Source: Streptomyces glomeratus
GTDB taxonomy: Bacteria > Actinomycetota > Actinomycetes > Streptomycetales > Streptomycetaceae
Direction of reading: 5' to 3'
Length of the DNA: 64,000 bases
NCBI RefSeq assembly: GCF_021462825.1
Contig: NZ_JAKEEB010000028.1
Coordinates: forward strand, 26,169 to 90,168
Under the pieces are notes generated by a model. It saw nothing but the letters and a program-made list of their open reading frames with translations, was not told the DNA's origin and searched no databases. The position numbers were made by a program, and so were the translations under genes. Positions 33,280 to 43,279 of this stretch are shown piece by piece. Position 1 is the stretch's first letter; the number at the start of each line of letters is the position of its first letter.

Positions 33280-35553
33280 ATGTCCCACGACGGCGTCGGA
33301 CGGAGCGCGGTGATGCGCTCGGTCGCATTCCTCACCGCGGGAGCCCTCGCGGTGACCGCGCTCGCCGCCTGCTCCGACGACAGGAAGCCCAGCACACCGG
33401 CCGCCGGGGCGGACATCGCACCGGCCGCCCGCACTCTCGTCGGCGACGGTGGCACCCTGCGCTGGGCGGTCGACGCCGTGCCGGGGACCCTGAACACCTT
33501 CCAGTCCGACGCCGACGCCGGGACCACCCGGATCGCCGGCGCCGTGCTGCCCTCGATGTTCCGGCTCGACGCGAACGGGCGCCCCAAGGCCGACCCCGCC
33601 TACCTGGAGTCCGCCAAGGTCGTCTCGACCGAGCCCAAGCAGGTCGTCGTCTACCGCCTCAACCAGCAGGCCGTCTGGAGCGACGGCCGGGAGATCGGCG
33701 CCGACGACTTCGCCGCCCAGTGGCACGCCCTGTCCGGGAAGGACAACGCGTACTGGACCGCCCGCAACGCCGGCTACGACCGCATCGCGAAGGTCGAGCG
33801 CGGCGCGAACAACCTCGAGGTCAAGGTCACCTTCCGCAAGCCGTACGCCGACTGGAGGTCGCTGTTCTCGCCGCTGTACCCGAAGGACGTCATGGGCAGC
33901 CCGGGCGGCTTCAACGACGGGGCGAGACAAGGTCTGAAGGTCACCGCCGGCCCGTTCGGCGTCCAGTCGGTCGACCACAAGAACGGCACCGTGACCCTCG
34001 CCCGCAACCCCCGCTGGTGGGGCCGGCCCGCCAAGCTGTCCGAGATCGTCCTCGTGGCCGTCCCGCGCGACCAGCGGGCCGCCGCGCTCGCCGAGGGGAG
34101 GCTCGACATGGCGGAGATCGACCCGGAGGAGGCCGACCGGCTCACGCTCGCCGCGCGCGAGAAGGGCAGCACCCCCTTGCAGAGCGGCTCCCCCGGGGCG
34201 GAGACGGGCGAGGTTGCCACGCCCGCCTCCCCCGGGGCGGGGACGAGCCAGGCCGCCACGCCCGCCTCCCCCGGGGCGGAGACGGGCCGGACCGCCATGC
34301 CGGGCGCGCCGGGCATCCGTGAGCAGCAGACGCTGAACGGTTTTGTGATCCGCAGGTCCCTGGAACCCGCCTACACCCAGCTCGCCCTGAACGGAGCCCG
34401 GGGTCCGCTCGCCGACGAGCGGGTGCGCCGGGCCGTGGCCCGGGCCCTGGACCGCACCGAACTGGCCGCACTCGTCCTCAAGCCGCTCGGACTGCCCGCG
34501 GTGCCGGTCGGCAGCCATCTCGCGCTCGCGGGACAGGACGCGTACGCCGACAGCAGCGGTGCGGTCGGCAGCCAGGACACCAAGCAGGCGCAGGCGCTGC
34601 TGGCCGAGGCGGGCTGGGTGACCGGCGGCCCGGTCAAGGAGCAGAAGAAGAAGGCGGCCGGCCCTGGGGGTGGGAAGGCGGAGAACTCAGGGACCTCCAG
34701 CAACTCGGGGAACTCGGGGAACCCTCGGAACTCCGGTAGCTCGGAGAACTCCCAGAACTCCGAGAACCCCCGGAACGCCGGCAACTCCGGGAACTCGCAG
34801 AACCCGGAGAAGACCGAGACGACCGGGAGGACCGGGCAGCGCGACGGCTCGGGTGACGACGGGTCGTACGGCGGCGGCGAGGACGACAAGTCCGGCCGTA
34901 TGCCCGGCCAGCAGGGCGGGCCTCCGCCGGGGGCGTACGCGCCCAAGGGCACCGCCGCCCCGGGCGGCGCCAAGGCAGGGCCGGCCGCCAAGGACGGCAA
35001 GCCGCTGGAGCTGAAGTTCGTGCTGCCGTCCGGGCCGGGCTCCCGGTCCCTGCGGACCGTCGGGGAGCGCATCGCGCGCATGCTGGACACGATCGGGATC
35101 CACACGGAGATCACCAAGGTCCCCGACGGCGACTTCTTCAAGGACCACATCGCGTCCGGCGACTACGACCTGGCGCTGTACTCCTGGCCGGCCACCGCGT
35201 TCCCGGCCACCGACGCCCGGCCGATCTACGCCAAGCCGGTTCCGGCGGCGGACGGCTCGCTGAGCGTCGAGCAGAACTACACCCGGGTCGGCACCGACCA
35301 GGTGGACCAGCTGTTCGACCAGGCCATCGCCACGCTGGACGAGGACGAGGAGCGGGACCTGGTGCGCAAGGCCGACGCCCACATCTGGGCCGCCGCCGGC
35401 TCCATCCCGCTCTATCAGCGCCCCCAGCTCACGGCGGTCCGTGCCGACCTGGCCAACGCGGGCGCGTTCGGCTTCCAGACCCCGGTCTACGAGGACATGG
35501 GCTTCCTGAAGAAGGGCGCGAAGCCGTCCGCGAGCCCGTCGAAGTCCGGCTGA
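33280..35553 (+). CDS. ABC transporter family substrate-binding lipoprotein with disordered inserts
   Basis: A 757-residue SBP_bac_5 (family 5) lipoprotein for peptides or similar solutes. The signal ends in a lipobox, LAAC (near residue 31). Fold landmarks are VDAVPGTLNTFQSDAD, VVYRLNQQAVWSDGREIGAD, RNPRWWGRP, LADERVRRAVARALDRTELA, DYDLALYSWPATAFPATDAR and AAGSIPLYQRPQLTA. Two extra low-complexity regions interrupt it: three 13-residue SPGAETG-type repeats (34189-34305) and a long Asn/Ser/Gly-rich stretch (from 34681) followed by a Gly/Pro/Lys segment. The ATG at 33280 is 7 bases after GGAGGT. No permease genes adjoin, so it may feed one of the nearby peptide transporters. Confidence 0.92.
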   Translation: MSHDGVGRSAVMRSVAFLTAGALAVTALAACSDDRKPSTPAAGADIAPAARTLVGDGGTLRWAVDAVPGTLNTFQSDADAGTTRIAGAVLPSMFRLDANGRPKADPAYLESAKVVSTEPKQVVVYRLNQQAVWSDGREIGADDFAAQWHALSGKDNAYWTARNAGYDRIAKVERGANNLEVKVTFRKPYADWRSLFSPLYPKDVMGSPGGFNDGARQGLKVTAGPFGVQSVDHKNGTVTLARNPRWWGRPAKLSEIVLVAVPRDQRAAALAEGRLDMAEIDPEEADRLTLAAREKGSTPLQSGSPGAETGEVATPASPGAGTSQAATPASPGAETGRTAMPGAPGIREQQTLNGFVIRRSLEPAYTQLALNGARGPLADERVRRAVARALDRTELAALVLKPLGLPAVPVGSHLALAGQDAYADSSGAVGSQDTKQAQALLAEAGWVTGGPVKEQKKKAAGPGGGKAENSGTSSNSGNSGNPRNSGSSENSQNSENPRNAGNSGNSQNPEKTETTGRTGQRDGSGDDGSYGGGEDDKSGRMPGQQGGPPPGAYAPKGTAAPGGAKAGPAAKDGKPLELKFVLPSGPGSRSLRTVGERIARMLDTIGIHTEITKVPDGDFFKDHIASGDYDLALYSWPATAFPATDARPIYAKPVPAADGSLSVEQNYTRVGTDQVDQLFDQAIATLDEDEERDLVRKADAHIWAAAGSIPLYQRPQLTAVRADLANAGAFGFQTPVYEDMGFLKKGAKPSASPSKSG
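34189..34305 (+). repeat. three 39-bp in-frame repeats
   Basis: Units at 34189-34227, 34228-34266 and 34267-34305 all begin TCCCCCGGGGCGG and encode SPGAETGEVATPA, SPGAGTSQAATPA and SPGAETGRTAMPG inside the solute-binding protein. They look like recent in-frame expansion of a surface loop. Confidence 0.9.
34681..34809 (+). repeat. Asn/Ser-rich low-complexity coding repeat
   Basis: Repeated AAYTC-type codon pairs encode strings such as NSGNSGNPRNSGSSENSQNS. Asn is rare in such high-GC genomes, so this block stands out in amino-acid and base use. It lies in the middle of the solute-binding protein. Confidence 0.85.
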
Positions 35554-35587
35554 AGCCGGACGCGACCGCCCGCGGCCGCAAGGAAAA

Positions 35588-35631
35588 ACCCCGCCGGTGT
35601 GCCCCGCTCGAACGGGGCACACCGGCGGGGT
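35588..35631. terminator. bidirectional terminator between solute-binding gene and typA
   Basis: Perfect 19-bp stem: ACCCCGCCGGTGTGCCCCG (35588-35606) and its complement (35613-35631), with a 6-base loop. AAAAA on the left gives typA transcripts (minus strand) a U tract. Confidence 0.92.
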
Positions 35632-35640
35632 GCGTCGCTG

Positions 35641-37548
<1,908 letters not shown>

Positions 37549-38389
37549 AGTGCGGCGTACTCCCGGAGTGGTGAGGACGGCCTGCGCGTACATCTGTGTT
37601 ACGCGGGCCCTGCCGGGCTGAACATGCCACGGCCTCACCCCATGGTACGGGGCCCCGGCCGAAGGCGGATGCTACGGGCCGTTCGGGGGAGCGGGGGTGC
37701 GGGTGCCCGGCCGGTCCGCGAGCGGCCGGGCAGGCTTCCGTGCGGCTGCCCGCCGGAGCCGCTCCGGCTTCCCGGGGCAGCGGGCGCAGTGATGAGGGTC
37801 ACCCCTGGACACGGTGGGACGCGGTGCTCCAGGCGGCCGGGTGTCCCGCCTCGGGAGCAGCGGCCCGCATCGGGCTGATCACGGGATGGCCGATCACGGG
37901 ATGGCCGATCACGGGCCAGGCGGAAGTCGGCCGTGTGCGAGAGGCTCGCATCCTGGTGCGGGTTGGCCGGAAACAGACGTGTGTCGCGCAACAGCGCCGA
38001 CGGAATGCGTCAGAGATATAGGGAAAACCCTGCATCCTCGGCCGGCCGAGACACAAAGAGAAAGATCCGCACTAGTGTGCTTCCGCCTGCGCCGTGGGTT
38101 TCTTGCCTGGCCAGGGGCCACCGGAATGGCGACGGCCCGGCAGCGCGCTCGCCGCTCGGCGAGACCGGCGGCGTGCCGAGCGGTCCGTGTCGGTGGCGTG
38201 ACTGCGCCCGTCACACAGGACGGGCTTGATCTCAAGCGATTTTCTCCGGTCAGTGTCCGGAATGCGGACGCTTCACGCCGATAGATGTGTAACAAGTCCG
38301 TTTCGCAGTGATCTTTCAGCAAACACTTTGTCCGGATTTTGGAAGATGTACGCGACAGGTGTGATCGAACCGAGACCTTAGGGGTGTGG
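37549..38389. other. long intergenic region between typA and the peptide-permease operon
   Basis: About 840 bases with no supported gene. It holds the typA promoter, a three-copy 15-bp repeat (37877-37920) and, toward its right end, an A/T-rich stretch (about 38280-38360) that is likely promoter DNA for operon 1. Several open frames exist on both strands but none has family motifs or consistent codon use. Confidence 0.6.
37877..37920. repeat. 15-bp tandem repeat, nearly three copies
   Basis: GATCACGGGATGGCC occurs at 37877-37891 and 37892-37906, followed by GATCACGGGCCAGG at 37907-37920. It lies about 330 bp upstream of the typA start and 650 bp upstream of operon 1. Confidence 0.9.
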
Positions 38390-38417
38390 TTCGACATCTG
38401 CCTTTGGCAGATAGTTA
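38390..38417 (+). promoter_or_regulatory. palindrome possibly inside a promoter upstream of operon 1
   Basis: The 17-base palindrome ATCTGCCTTTGGCAGAT (38396-38412) is preceded directly by TTCGAC and followed by AGTTAG, so it would fill a -35/-10 spacer exactly. If real, it is an operator in the promoter about 160 bases ahead of the binding-protein gene. The -10 match is poor. Confidence 0.35.
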
Positions 38418-38569
38418 GGCGCGTAGAGCTCGGACGAACGGGTCACGCGCTGCAGGCGGCGCCGACTCACGAGCGGCGGGGAGTACCTGACATTTTCAGG
38501 CACCGGTGACGGTGATGTGTCTTGTGCTCTCCTGTGCGGTGAACCATTGGACTCATGAGGAGGAGCCCC

Positions 38570-40195
38570 ATGCGTGGTGCCAAGAGCGCCAAGTGGGTTG
38601 CGATAGCCGCGGTTGTGGCGCTGGGCGCGACGGCCTGTGGCGGTGGCGGAGACAACGGCAGCTCGGGCAGTGGCAAGGGCAACGGCGTCGTGTCGGTGGA
38701 GATCGGTGAACCGCAGAACGGCCTGGTTCCCACCAACACGTACGAGACCGAGGGCGGCCAGGTCATCAACGCCCTCTTCACGGGTCTGACCAAGCTTGAC
38801 GCCAACGACAAGGTCGTCAACGCCATGGCGCAGTCGATCGAGACCAAGGACAACAAGGTCTGGACGATCAAGCTGAAGTCGGGCTACACGTTCCACAACG
38901 GCGAGAAGGTCACGGCCCAGTCCTTCATCGACGCGTGGAACTACGGCGCGAACCAGACCAACGCCCAGCAGACCAACCCGCTGTTCAGCCACATCCAGGG
39001 CTACAGCGACCTGAACCCGGGCGAGGGCAAGAAGCCCAAGACCGACAAGATGTCGGGTCTGAAGGCCGTCGACGACAACACCCTCCAGGTCACCCTGACC
39101 GGCCCGTTCGCGGCGTTCCCGGCGCAGCTGTCCTTCACGTCGTTCGTGCCGCTGCCCAAGGCGTTCTTCAAGGACCCGAAGGGCTTCGGCGAGGCCCCGA
39201 TCGGCAACGGCCCCTTCAAGATCCAGGGCAAGTTCAAGCACAACGAGGCCATCAACACCACGAAGTACGACAAGTACCCGGACGCCTCGCAGATCGAGGC
39301 CAAGGGCGTCGACTTCAAGATCTACTCGAACCTCGACACGTCCTACAAGGACCTCGTCGCCGGCAACCTGGACATCCAGCTCGTCGTCCCGAACTCGGGC
39401 CTGCCGACGTACAAGAAGGACCTGCCGGGCCGCACGATCGACCAGGCCGACTCGGCCGTCGGGTACATCGGCTTCCCGATCAAGTACAACAAGGCCTTCC
39501 AGAACGCGGACCTCCGCAAGGCCATCTCCATGGCCATCGACCGGAAGACGATCGCCGAGAAGGTCTTCCTCGGTGCCCGTACGCCGGCGGACGACTACAT
39601 CAGCCCCATCGTCGACGGCTACCGCAAGGGCGCCTGCGGTGACGCCTGCACCCTGAACGTGGCCAAGGCCAAGGAGCTGTACAAGCAGAGCGGCGGGCTG
39701 CCCGGCAACGCGCTGGAGATCGGCTACAACGCGGACGGCGGCCACAAGGAGTGGGTCGAGGCGGTCGCCAACCAGCTCCAGCAGAACCTGGGCCTGAAGG
39801 TGACGGCCAAGCCGTTCGAGCAGTTCCAGACCATCCTCAACGACCTGGACGCCAAGAAGTACCAGGGCTCCTTCCGGATGGCCTGGAGCATGGACTACCC
39901 GGACATGGAGGACTACCTCCGCCCGGTGTTCTCGAAGGACGCCATCGCCAACGGCTCGAACTACTCCGGTTACGTCAACGACAAGTTCGAGAAGCTGCTC
40001 GTCGACGGCGACAAGGCCCCGACGCACGAGGACGCGGTCAAGACCTACCAGCAGGCGGACGACGTTCTGCTCAAGGACCTGCCGTACATCCCGGTGTACT
40101 TCTACACGCTGAACTCCGGTTACAGCGAGAAGATCAAGTCCATGAAGGTCGCCGGTAACCACCTGATCCTGTGGGAAACGGTCAAGCTCAGCTGA
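38570..40195 (+). CDS. oligopeptide ABC transporter, substrate-binding lipoprotein (operon 1)
   Basis: A 541-residue SBP_bac_5 lipoprotein. Signal peptide with lipobox GATAC (Cys near 23) and a Gly/Ser linker. Fold landmarks: EGGQVINALFTGLTKLDAND, SFIDAWNYGANQTNAQQTNP, APIGNGPFKIQG, NADLRKAISMAIDRKTIAEK, and a CGDACTL pair of cysteines likely forming a disulfide. Lys-rich, with strong preference for AAG and AAC codons, suggesting high expression. The ATG at 38570 follows AGGAGGA; the earlier ATG at 38555 lies in the ribosome site itself. First gene of a five-gene operon in the place where bldK lies in S. coelicolor; whether it is the BldK binding protein cannot be decided here. Confidence 0.93.
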   Translation: MRGAKSAKWVAIAAVVALGATACGGGGDNGSSGSGKGNGVVSVEIGEPQNGLVPTNTYETEGGQVINALFTGLTKLDANDKVVNAMAQSIETKDNKVWTIKLKSGYTFHNGEKVTAQSFIDAWNYGANQTNAQQTNPLFSHIQGYSDLNPGEGKKPKTDKMSGLKAVDDNTLQVTLTGPFAAFPAQLSFTSFVPLPKAFFKDPKGFGEAPIGNGPFKIQGKFKHNEAINTTKYDKYPDASQIEAKGVDFKIYSNLDTSYKDLVAGNLDIQLVVPNSGLPTYKKDLPGRTIDQADSAVGYIGFPIKYNKAFQNADLRKAISMAIDRKTIAEKVFLGARTPADDYISPIVDGYRKGACGDACTLNVAKAKELYKQSGGLPGNALEIGYNADGGHKEWVEAVANQLQQNLGLKVTAKPFEQFQTILNDLDAKKYQGSFRMAWSMDYPDMEDYLRPVFSKDAIANGSNYSGYVNDKFEKLLVDGDKAPTHEDAVKTYQQADDVLLKDLPYIPVYFYTLNSGYSEKIKSMKVAGNHLILWETVKLS

Positions 40196-40202
40196 GCATG
40201 CC

Positions 40203-40229
40203 CTGAGTAGTTCCGACACTCAGCGGAAC
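40203..40229 (+). promoter_or_regulatory. two mutually exclusive hairpins after the binding-protein gene
   Basis: CTGAGT (40203-40208) can pair with ACTCAG (40218-40223), or GTTCCG (40210-40215) with CGGAAC (40224-40229). The arms interleave with no loop base between the two 3' arms, so both probably cannot form together. Confidence 0.5.
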
Positions 40230-40230
40230 A

Positions 40231-40273
40231 GGGTGAGCAGGGGGAGGACGGACCAGCCTTCCCCTGCTCACCC
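40231..40273 (+). promoter_or_regulatory. intercistronic stem-loop between binding protein and permease
   Basis: GGGTGAGCAGGGG (40231-40243) pairs perfectly with CCCCTGCTCACCC (40261-40273), with further pairs inside. There is no T tract. It lies 35 bases after the first stop and 74 before the permease start: a typical place for partial termination or mRNA-end protection, giving excess binding protein. Confidence 0.75.
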
Positions 40274-40347
40274 CTTCTGCCGTCTCCCGTCCGACCGTGC
40301 CGCCGCCCCGGCCGCGGACGGGTCCAGCACCCCCCTCTGGAGTACCC

Positions 40348-41274
40348 ATGGGCCGATACGTCGTGCGCCGCCTTCTGCAGGTGATCCCTGTGGTGATTGG
40401 CGTCACGTTCATCATCTTCTGCTTGGTCTTCGCGCTGCCCGGCGACCCGATCCAGGCGTTGGCCGGCGACAAGCGCGCCGACCCGAACATCGCGGCGATC
40501 CTCCGCGACCACTACCACCTCAACGAGCCGCTGTATCAGCAGTACTGGCACTACATCAGCGGCGTATTCACCGGTGACCTCGGTGAGACGTACAACGGCC
40601 GTGCCATCTCGGACATCGTGTCCCAGCGGTTCCCCGTCACGCTGAAGCTCGGCCTGACCTCCTTCGCCGTCGAGGCCGTCATCGGCATCCTGGCGGGCAT
40701 CCTCTCCGCGCTGAAGAGGGGCAAGTTCCTCGACAACGTGGTGCTGGTCGCCACCCTCGTGCTGATCTCGATCCCGGTCTTCGTGCTCGGTAGTGTGTTC
40801 CAGCTGGAATTCGGCATGAACATGAAGATCACGCCGATCTCCGGCATCGAGAAGGGCTGGCCGCAGAGCTACATCCTTCCGGCGGTCGTGCTCGCCTCGA
40901 CCTCCATGGCGTACATCGCGCGGCTCGTCCGGTCGAGCCTGACGGAGTCGATCCGGGCCGACTACGTGCGCACCGCCATCGCCAAGGGTCTGCCGCGGCG
41001 CCGGGTCATCGGCCTGCACGCCATGCGCAACTCCCTGATCCCGGTCGTCACCTTCCTCGGCTTCGACCTCGGCGCCCTCATGGGTGGCGCGATCATCACC
41101 GAGCGGGTGTTCAACATGCCCGGTATCGGTGGCCAGCTGGCCCAGTCGGTCTATCTGCGCGAGCGGCCCGTCGTGGTCGGTCTGGTGACCCTGCTGGTGC
41201 TGATCTACCTGGTCGCCAACCTCCTCGTAGACCTGATGTACGCCGTGCTCGACCCGAGGATCCGTTATGAGTGA
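40348..41274 (+). CDS. oligopeptide ABC transporter permease, OppB type (operon 1)
   Basis: A 308-residue inner-membrane permease with six helices. The N-terminus is typical (MGRYVVRRLLQVIPVVIGVT), followed by the external loop with LPGDPIQALAGDKRADPN, and the ATPase-contact EAA loop DYVRTAIAKGLPRRRVIGLH. The last segment LLVDLMYAVLDPRIRYE is the OppB hallmark. GGAG lies 5 bases before the ATG. It overlaps the next permease by 8 bases. Confidence 0.94.
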   Translation: MGRYVVRRLLQVIPVVIGVTFIIFCLVFALPGDPIQALAGDKRADPNIAAILRDHYHLNEPLYQQYWHYISGVFTGDLGETYNGRAISDIVSQRFPVTLKLGLTSFAVEAVIGILAGILSALKRGKFLDNVVLVATLVLISIPVFVLGSVFQLEFGMNMKITPISGIEKGWPQSYILPAVVLASTSMAYIARLVRSSLTESIRADYVRTAIAKGLPRRRVIGLHAMRNSLIPVVTFLGFDLGALMGGAIITERVFNMPGIGGQLAQSVYLRERPVVVGLVTLLVLIYLVANLLVDLMYAVLDPRIRYE

Positions 41275-42205
41275 GAAGACGATAGAGAGGCCCACCACCG
41301 ACGAGGCCGCCCTCGCCAAGGAGATCGAGGCCGAGGAGAAGGCCGCGGCCCGGCAGGCGAGCCTGCTCAAGGACGGCTGGGCGGACCTGCGCAAGCGGCC
41401 CATGTTCCTGGTGACCGCCTTCGTCATCGTCTGCCTGCTCGCGCTGGCTATCGCGCCCAGCCTGTTCACGTCGCGCTCCCCGTTCTCGGACGGCTTCTGC
41501 CAGCTGCAGAACTCCATGAACGGTCCGTCCTCCGGGCACCTGTTCGGCTTCGACGTGCAGGGCTGCGACATCTACACGCGGACCGTGTACGGCACGCGCA
41601 ACTCGATCGTCGTGGGTGTGGTGACCACCATCGCGACCACCCTGATCGGTGGCCTGCTCGGCATGCTGGCCGGTCTGGTCGGCGGCTGGCTCGACGCGCT
41701 GCTGTCCCGGATCACCGAGGTCTTCTCGGCGCTGCCGCTCATCATCGGCGGTCTGCTGATCATGTCGATCTGGCGCACCGGTGACGTCTGGTCGGTGTCG
41801 TTCATCATGGCGATCCTCGGCTGGCCGCAGGTCTTCCGGATCATGCGCGGCGAGGTCATCTCGAACAAGTACAACGACTACGTGATGGCCGCCCGGGCGC
41901 TCGGCGCCGGCTCGGGACGGATCGCGTTCCGGCACATCCTGCCGAACACGCTCGCCCCCGTCATCGTCATCACCACGATGAACCTCGGTGTCTACATCGC
42001 CGCCGAGGCCGCCCTGTCCTACCTGGGCATCGGTATCCAGTACCCGAACATCTCCTGGGGTCTGATGATCAGTGACGCCCAGGACCGATTCCTGACCTCG
42101 CCGCACGCGCTGCTCTTCCCGGCCGGCGCCCTGAGCCTCACCGTGCTGGCGTTCATCATGCTCGGCGACGTCGTCCGCGACGCCTTCGACCCGAAGATGC
42201 GCTAA
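41267..42205 (+). CDS. oligopeptide ABC transporter permease, OppC type (operon 1)
   Basis: A 312-residue permease. The cytoplasmic N-terminus is acidic (DEAALAKEIEAEEKAAARQA), helix 1 is MFLVTAFVIVCLLALAIAPS, and the OppC loop GHLFGFDVQGCDIYTRTVYG is present, as is the EAA loop DYVMAARALGAGSGRIAFRH and the end LGDVVRDAFDPKMR. It pairs with the OppB-type permease to form the channel. The start lies inside the previous gene (8-base overlap), showing translational coupling. Confidence 0.94.
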   Translation: MSEKTIERPTTDEAALAKEIEAEEKAAARQASLLKDGWADLRKRPMFLVTAFVIVCLLALAIAPSLFTSRSPFSDGFCQLQNSMNGPSSGHLFGFDVQGCDIYTRTVYGTRNSIVVGVVTTIATTLIGGLLGMLAGLVGGWLDALLSRITEVFSALPLIIGGLLIMSIWRTGDVWSVSFIMAILGWPQVFRIMRGEVISNKYNDYVMAARALGAGSGRIAFRHILPNTLAPVIVITTMNLGVYIAAEAALSYLGIGIQYPNISWGLMISDAQDRFLTSPHALLFPAGALSLTVLAFIMLGDVVRDAFDPKMR

Positions 42206-42217
42206 AGGGAGGCGTAC

Positions 42218-43279
42218 GTGACCATCATCGACCCGACGGACGCCATCCCGGCTCCGCGATCCGGCGACGCCGAGAAGACCGGCCCGCTGCTCGAAGTGCG
42301 TGACCTGCACGTCGAGTTCCAGACCCGCGAGGGCCTGGTCAAGGCCGTCAACGGCGTCAACTACTCGGTGGACTCCGGCGAGACGCTGGCCGTGCTCGGC
42401 GAGTCCGGCTCCGGCAAGTCCGTGACCGCGCAGGCGATCATGGGCATCCTCGACATGCCGCCGGCCCGCATCCCCCAGGGGGAGATCCTCTTCCACGGCC
42501 GGGACATGCTGAAGATGTCCGGCGAGGAGCGGCGCAAGCTGCGCGGCGCGCGGATCGCGATGATCTTCCAGGACGCGCTGTCCTCGCTCAACCCGGTGCT
42601 CAGTGTGGGCTACCAGCTCGGTGAGATGTTCCGCGTCCACCAGGGGCTGTCCCGCAAGGAGGCCAAGGTCAAGGCGATCGAGCTGATGGACCGGGTGAAG
42701 ATCCCGGCCGCGGCCGCCCGCGTGAACGACTACCCGCACCAGTTCTCCGGCGGTATGCGCCAGCGCATCATGATCGCCATGGCGCTCGCCCTGGAGCCGG
42801 ACCTGATCATCGCCGACGAGCCCACCACGGCTCTCGACGTGACGGTGCAGGCCCAGGTGATGGACCTGCTCGCGGAACTCCAGCGCGAGTACCAAATGGG
42901 CCTGATCCTCATCACCCACGACCTCGGCGTCGTGGCGGACGTCGCCGACAAGATCGCGGTGATGTACGCGGGCCGCATCGTGGAGACGGCGCCGGTGCAC
43001 GAGCTGTACAAGCGCCCGGCCCACCCCTACACCCGCGGTCTGCTCGACTCGATCCCGCGCCTGGACCAGAAGGGCCAGGACCTCTACGCGATCAAGGGTC
43101 TGCCGCCCAACCTGCTGAAGGTGCCGAGCGGCTGTGCCTTCAACCCGCGCTGCGAGAAGGCGCAGGACATCTGCCGCACCGAGCTTCCGCCGCTGGTCCC
43201 CGTGACCGAGCGGGACGGGACCGAACTGCCGGGCCGCGCCAGCGCGTGCCACTTCTGGAAGGAGACGATCCATGGCTGA
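42218..43279 (+). CDS. oligopeptide ABC transporter ATPase, OppD type (operon 1)
   Basis: A 353-residue ATPase. Walker A GESGSGKS (near residue 63), Q-loop IFQDALSSLNPVLSVG, signature FSGGMRQRIMIAMAL, Walker B DLIIADEPTTALDVTVQAQV, H-loop ITHDLGVVADVADK, and the oligopeptide C-terminal extension with CAFNPRCEKAQDIC. The GTG start follows GGGAGG. It powers import together with the OppF-type ATPase, whose start overlaps this stop by 8 bases. Confidence 0.95.
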   Translation: MTIIDPTDAIPAPRSGDAEKTGPLLEVRDLHVEFQTREGLVKAVNGVNYSVDSGETLAVLGESGSGKSVTAQAIMGILDMPPARIPQGEILFHGRDMLKMSGEERRKLRGARIAMIFQDALSSLNPVLSVGYQLGEMFRVHQGLSRKEAKVKAIELMDRVKIPAAAARVNDYPHQFSGGMRQRIMIAMALALEPDLIIADEPTTALDVTVQAQVMDLLAELQREYQMGLILITHDLGVVADVADKIAVMYAGRIVETAPVHELYKRPAHPYTRGLLDSIPRLDQKGQDLYAIKGLPPNLLKVPSGCAFNPRCEKAQDICRTELPPLVPVTERDGTELPGRASACHFWKETIHG

